Notes under the pieces: model-generated
Told to the model about the DNA's origin: nothing
The model's database searches: none
What the model saw: only the letters and a program-made list of their open reading frames with translations
Position numbers and translations under genes: made by a program
Assembly (NCBI GenBank): GCA_030248065.1
Contig: JASAMV010000285.1
Location: forward strand, 1-64,000
From: Rhynchonema sp. JSB1_4
Taxonomy: Eukaryota; Nematoda; Chromadorea; Monhysterida; Xyalidae
Direction of reading: 5' to 3'
Length of the DNA: 64,000 bases
Shown: positions 58,735 to 64,000 of the stretch, one piece after another
Position numbering within the stretch: the stretch's first letter is position 1
Layout: each line of letters starts with the position of its first letter

Positions 58735-61700
58735 GTGAGTCACACATGTTTTCCATTTTGATCTCTCTTTCTTTGTGTTTTCACATTTTGAAAAGAAATG
58801 TTATGCTACGTTGAGAGCCAGCCAGTCACCACAATGTTGTGATAAGCTCTGTGATAATGTCCGGTCAAATGACTGATTCATAACACGTGAAAGTGCGAAA
58901 TCATGTCAGCTCTTGCAACCCAAACCCTTTTCTGTGCGACCTCGTGTGATTTTGGGGTATGTGTGTCTGCCGAGAATTACAGCGTGTTTATTTTGCTGGC
59001 AAAGCAGTGAGCGGAAGAGCGATGCGAGCCAACCAACCCACAGAATCCTCTTACATCTGAGCGCGTCATATTAATAATATCTTTATTTCGATATTTTATG
59101 TTCAACCAAAATGTGTGTGTGTGCAATGCGCATAACGACACGCACATGTGCATAGTAGTGCACGTACGGACACATCAAACGTTGTTTTACGCTCCTGCCC
59201 AAAACGCAACGTTTTACTGGTGTTTCGCTGCGTGTGGGAACGAGAAAAGATGGGAAATACAAACGCGTTGCGAGAGAATAGTACTGTGTGACACAAGCAC
59301 CTTGTATTTGTTCTGCCATGCAACGTCTATATCGATTGTGCAGCATTGTGGGTCGGGGATTGTCTATTATTCAAAACTGGCCAAAGTGAATAATAGTGCC
59401 TCTCTCCAGATCTCAGATTTTCGACCGATTTTAGTTCTGGTGACCAACCCACATCTGCATATGCACATTGCCAACGTGCGCTGTTGTTCACCGCACCGTG
59501 TGACACAAAAGTGCACCACAAGCATGCATGTGTGGCATTTTGTACGATTTGGAGCACAAAAGTTTTGACTCGGAAAACGTTCACAGTGCTGCTTCAGCAA
59601 CACACGCAAACGTGAAAGTGACTTTATGTTTTCTTGGCAATAATAAAACACTGTGGTTGGTTGTGCTGACGCTGGACTGCAATGCATGTCAGCTGGAGGA
59701 GCAGTTTTGTTTTATAACTGGTAATTCAGCAAGGGTCATTTGCTTTGGAACATGCTGAACCTGTGCCGTAATACGTGCACCATACGGTGTGGATTTTTTT
59801 TTGGACTGTTCTTTTCTCAGATGACAGTGTCTTCTCTGTTGTCACAGGTGGAACATTTTTTCCTCGAGGATCGAAAAAAAGCAGTCAACAATAATGCGAA
59901 AATATTTGTATTCAAATTATTTGTCTGTTGGGTGGCCCGACGAAAACAACCAGCAGGAACGCGTGACTAAACAAATATGTTTCCAAGACCCGCCCGACAT
60001 AAATAAAAGCTGATCAACCTGCAAGCACACTTCAAAAGTCTGACGTCGAGTCAATTGCAGGAGGGTGCCTATGTGGGGGCTACTTGCTCGACACACCCCT
60101 GCTTCTGTGCATCTCCTTTCACTCTGTGAACATGCATAATAGATGCTGTAATGATGATGACCAACCCATGATCAATTGCGTGACGCGCTCACAACAACTT
60201 AGCCATCGAATCAGGCAACTACTTAAAGTTAGGAGTGAAATGAAAGGGGGAGCGTCACACCAACAGACACAGGGCACGCGTGCAATGTGCTTTTATGGAA
60301 GGTGAATATCGTAGGAACTACCGCAACAGAGACTGGTTATGTCTCGATTTTGGTCCCCCCCCCCCGAACGCACGGGAGAAAATTAGGAGCTTCCACATGA
60401 AGGAGTATAACTGCACTTGGCTGTTCCGAATAACTATACCATCTCGGTTTTACTCATGTTCGCGGTGCGGGTGGTACAAACGCCGGAGTCGCGATACGAA
60501 ATTGCGTTTTAGTCACCAAAGATGTGTGCGGACGAAAATAACGTGCTCTCCCTATATCCTCGCCTCTCGAGGGCCGCTATTCGGACACCAGGCTCGCACT
60601 GATACCAAAGTGACTCCCATCTGTGGCTCATGTCTGTGCAGTTTGTAATGAATGAGACTGGCAGTGCCTGCTGTCCATAGTACTCATCGAGTGCTCTTTA
60701 TGATGCTCATTAGTTCCTTATTTCGGTGGTTAGTCTTCTTGTGTATACCTGCAACTTGCAACATAAAGTATGTACCTAGTGGCCGTTTTTCAGTAACATG
60801 ACTCTGCCACAGCAGCAGCACCAGTTTAACGATGACAGATACTCTCAATGCTAAAACCATAACCAATGGCGTCAGGAAGTATAATCGGAGCAGCTTTGAC
60901 CCGGTGCCTGATGGACCCAATTTAGCCATACGAAGTTATACGTGCGTGTCAGGAGACAAGTTCAGACGCATTAGGTCGTTCGCGTGTCATGTCGTCATGT
61001 TTTTTGCCAACTAACAAGCAATGACTCCCGCTGTGGTGGCTTGCACGCCGGCGGGATACCATCAGCGAGCGGTTGGTGCAGCACGAAGCGGATACGCGTC
61101 GCTTATAATCAGTGTCACGCCACAAGCACACAAAAACGAGTGCGTATGCACACGCTTTCATGTCCATGTCACACAGATGCGGTGACAACAACACAACAAA
61201 GTTCATACTTTCCTCTCCAGGCTCTTGTACACAGCTGCGTCGACAGGACAGCTTGTACATACATATAGGTACGGTATGGACTATGTACATCCATGGCTAC
61301 AAATGTAAGTAAGCCTAACGTGTCATGTGCACACACACGCACAGCAACGGGACATTAAACGCACTAAGTAAGCGCGCGGACACGCGGAACACTCATGCAT
61401 GTACAGTACATGCTGAAAGTCGGCAGCACTCGCACTGCGGCGGGGTACAATGGCTTTGTGCACGTGCGCTCTAGTTGCCGGTTGACTAGCTCGGCAAGCT
61501 CCCCGCTACATGCGGCCAGCCAGCTATATGAGCATGATTACGCCACAATGAACACACGCATGCCTACAAAACGGTCATGTACATGTGTCGACATGCTGCA
61601 GTTGTGGCCACAGAGCTGGCCTGTTTGCTTGCTAGTAGCCGAATCGATACAACCCTCTCACAGGCCATGTAACCTTGCTAGGATCTGGGATACACAGCCA

Positions 61701-62579
61701 ACGAGCAAGCGGCGCAGATAAGGGGAAGTTATGTTTACGGCCGCGACTACCGGCATGGACTGACTAGGGGCATGAAGTTTGATATATATTGGATCGGGAG
61801 GTATCACAAACCGATAGCGAACTCCTACAGTACATGTTTGCAGCGACAACAATAACAACTGCAATATGCATGTGCGGCTGCTATATTTGTTTGTATCTAC
61901 ACCACATCTGCGCTCGTTATTTGCTCCACCGGCCGTTATTGTTCGCAATGTTTATTACCTTGAAACCGCCATGGTCGCCACATGTTGCACGCATGCATAT
62001 TTTGCATATTGGACACTCACGTCAGATAATGCAAATGCTGTGTGGTGTTTCGTTGCCGTGTTCGTGTCAAAGCCGAGAGAAAGAAAAAAGGGACCTTGCT
62101 TTGTTTCGCACAACGGATAATGAAAATGTTTGGGATTGTGTTTTGTTGCGCTGCCCCCCCCCTCCCCCCGATCGGCTCAATTGCAGTGGGTGGATGGACG
62201 AGTGAGATTTGCTTGCATTCATAACCGTTGTTTTGCGATCGTGTGGTTTTCCCTCTGTAGATTTGTTTGGCATTTGGAATCGGTTTGGTTTTTTTTTCAA
62301 TCGCGTGTGACTGTGACACGTTTGATGGTAATGACGCAAGCAGTCCGCTTGCCGTTATGCCATGGGATACAAAAAAAAAAAAAAGGAAAGGTACCGGGGC
62401 TCGGGAAAAAGAGAAGAAAAAAAAAGGGAAGGGGATTGCTCTATGTAAGAATACAGAAAGTGAACACTTACAATACATTTAAGAGAAACTCTTCAAACGC
62501 GTTCCTAAACCCGAAAAGGGCAGAAGGGGTGCACGGGATAAAGCGGCCACGTAACCCCCAAGCCCAGGGACCCCAAAAC

Positions 62580-62655
62580 CGCACAAGGGACGAGGAAAGA
62601 AAAAAAAAAACAAAAACAAAAAAAAAGAAAAAAAAAAAAATAAAAAAAAAACAAC
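62580..62655. repeat. A-rich low-complexity run
   Basis: Mostly A with scattered C, G and T. The Lys-rich open frames over it are artefacts. Confidence 0.75.
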
Positions 62656-63488
62656 ATAACAGTATAGCACCGGAATTAGGCAACAGCAAAACAAAGAAGA
62701 CATCGTGGCATTAGCTTATTGGCGACATATTCACAAGATAGCTTACGTATTCAATAGTGTTTGTGTGGGGAAAAAAAATTCGCAACGCGGAATGAAACAT
62801 CAGCAGGTCAGGTTATCGGAAATTTTGCTATACCTGTAGTGTTAAAATCGGGGGTGCTGGCGTGAGCGCGTGTGTTGGGCTTTCGCTAATTTTATTATTG
62901 CGATAATGTCGTATACCAGCCGGCACAAAACGCTGAAAAAATCAGCCCGATCCGTGCAGTAGAAAGTGGTTTTCCAGACACCCGAGAAATCGTGATGTCC
63001 GCGTATCCAAATTTCTGGTCATTTTAGTTTTAAGTTAACTCCTCCTAGGAAACTGAATGAAGTCGGCTAAGTTACATATCAATCGACTCGTCTGGATGTG
63101 GAGGTGTCCTAGACAGAGCCCGATTTTTGAAACATCACTTCTATCGCGAGAAAACCGGCCACAAAGTTGCGTGAGAAAATGGCCGACGTTTCCCGCGCAA
63201 AGGGGGCGGAGTCGGCTGCTGATTGGCTGTTGTTGGCGCGCGCGCGTGTGCGTTTCTTTACACGTGTTTTCTTTTTCTTTTGTTGGCCTTGTTTTTTGGG
63301 AGAAACAGCAGCGAGTTGATTGTAAGTTTAAGCCTCGTTGAAGCCTACGAAGCTCTTAAAAGCCTACGCTAAAAGCCTAAACGAAGCCTAAGACTGAGAT
63401 CCCGGCCCGGCCCGGTCAGTCAATTTTCAAGGGCCGAAAAGCGAAACATCATAGCTTTCAATGAAAAAGTTGTCAGACAGACAACTAC

Positions 63489-63780
63489 CAGAGGTCGCAA
63501 TCGGGCCGGGTTTGGCCGACCCGGCCCGGCCCCGGCCCCCAAATCTCCGGTGGCCAAAGCTCGGCCCGGCCCGAATTTTTTTAGGTCAGATTTTTACCCG
63601 ATTCTTGTCATAATTTTTGAGATTTTTCTGAACCTATTTTTTGGTAGAAAAATCATTGCTTTCAGGTCGCAATTGGGGCGGCCCGGCCCGAGTCCCCAAA
63701 TCTCCGGCACGGCCCGAGCAAGCTCAAAATAGCGACTCGGCGCTGCCCGGCCCAAGCTCAGGCCGGCCCGATTGCGACCT
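63489..63780. mobile_element. damaged hAT-type element, CAGAGGTCGCAATCGGG family
   Basis: The left end CAGAGGTCGCAATCGGG is intact. The right end reads GCCCGATTGCGACCT and then loses CTG. A second start-like sequence CAGGTCGCAATTGGGG at 63664 suggests a damaged or doubled copy. No target duplication found. Confidence 0.65.
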
Positions 63781-63900
63781 ATTTTTCAGATTGTATTCTC
63801 AGATCGCGATCTAGACGTGAAAATTTCCAAAAAAAAGCCAAATCCAACATCCAAAAGGACGTGAAAAAGCCAATTCCAACATCCAAATCTAATCACGGCG

Positions 63901-64000
63901 ATGCCTAAGAAGAAGAGAGGAAGCGGTTTGGCGACATCCGGTGCGAAGCGTCGCGATAAAAACCGGGGCACAGACAGGGCAATTGGAGGAAAAATAAAGG
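63901..64000 (+). CDS. start of an unidentified Lys/Arg-rich protein, cut by the window edge
   Basis: ATG at 63901 after ATCACGGCG opens 33 codons to the edge, beginning MPKKKRGSGLATSGAKRRDK. A basic N-terminus of this sort is common in nuclear proteins and in transposon-encoded proteins. It has no upstream exon signs. If the APP-like gene continues beyond the edge, this frame is nested in its intron and is more likely of mobile-element origin. I cannot name it. Confidence 0.35.
   Translation, partial: MPKKKRGSGLATSGAKRRDKNRGTDRAIGGKIK

Larger units (their letters stand above)
58735..63900. other. presumed long intron of the APP-like gene
   Basis: The splice donor at 58735 needs a downstream exon with the copper-binding part of E1. 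I searched the plus strand for its cysteine pattern and found nothing before 64000. The stretch has an A-rich run at 62.58-62.66 kb, an hAT relic at 63489-63780, and no other supported feature. Confidence 0.5.

Noticed and set aside
59098..59568. 156-aa Cys/His-rich frame as the next APP exon
   Set aside because: The cysteine order does not match the copper-binding part of E1 and no splice acceptor in the right phase is seen.
62130..62714. 194-aa open frame ending in poly-Lys
   Set aside because: The Lys tail comes from an A-rich run and the first part shows no family marks or codon bias.

Overview
The window is a piece of an animal nuclear genome. Every gene I can support is split by short introns with GT/AG borders, and no operon, phage or bacterial feature is visible. 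The families present are animal ones: an APP E1 domain, CHMP7, a Reeler domain, EGF repeats, a C-type lectin with a PAN domain, and a Ki-67-like FHA protein. Secreted nitrobindin-type domains, a ShKT domain and CTLD-PAN proteins lean towards an ecdysozoan, perhaps a nematode, but that placement is inference. All gene models below were assembled by hand from splice signals, reading phase and protein similarity; none is backed by transcript data.

Layout. 1.1-2.2 kb (minus): 5' end of a secreted nitrobindin-like gene running off the left edge. 4.9-10.7 kb (minus): a 17-exon secreted protein with Reeler, Pro-rich linker, four EGF, ShKT and nitrobindin domains. 14.4-17.8 and 20.7-24.7 kb (plus): a tandem pair of CTLD-PAN genes; the first carries a 2-nt deletion. 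26.1-33.8 kb (minus): a complete 11-exon CHMP7 gene (451 aa). 35.3-53.9 kb (minus): a complete 28-exon gene (1448 aa) with an FHA domain resembling Ki-67, a candidate PP1-docking motif, nine short GVxEL-type repeats and a basic tail. 56.0-58.7 kb (plus): first three exons of an APP-like gene (signal peptide and E1 growth-factor-like domain), open to the right. The last 100 bases hold the start of an unidentified Lys/Arg-rich reading frame.

Mobile DNA. Introns and spacers are packed with short non-autonomous elements. Most have ends of the form CAGNG...CNCTG and perfect 8-bp target duplications, as in the hAT superfamily. Intron 1 of the Ki-67-like gene holds five of them nested inside each other plus two more side by side. 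A second class is fold-back elements with long arms; one family has the same termini but quite different arm filling, including eleven copies of a 55-bp unit.

Function. CHMP7 and Ki-67 both act at chromosomes and the nuclear envelope around mitotic exit and lie on the same strand 1.5 kb apart; co-regulation is only a possibility. The left half encodes secreted or cell-surface proteins. Long poly-C/poly-G runs are common and are places where the assembly may be wrong.
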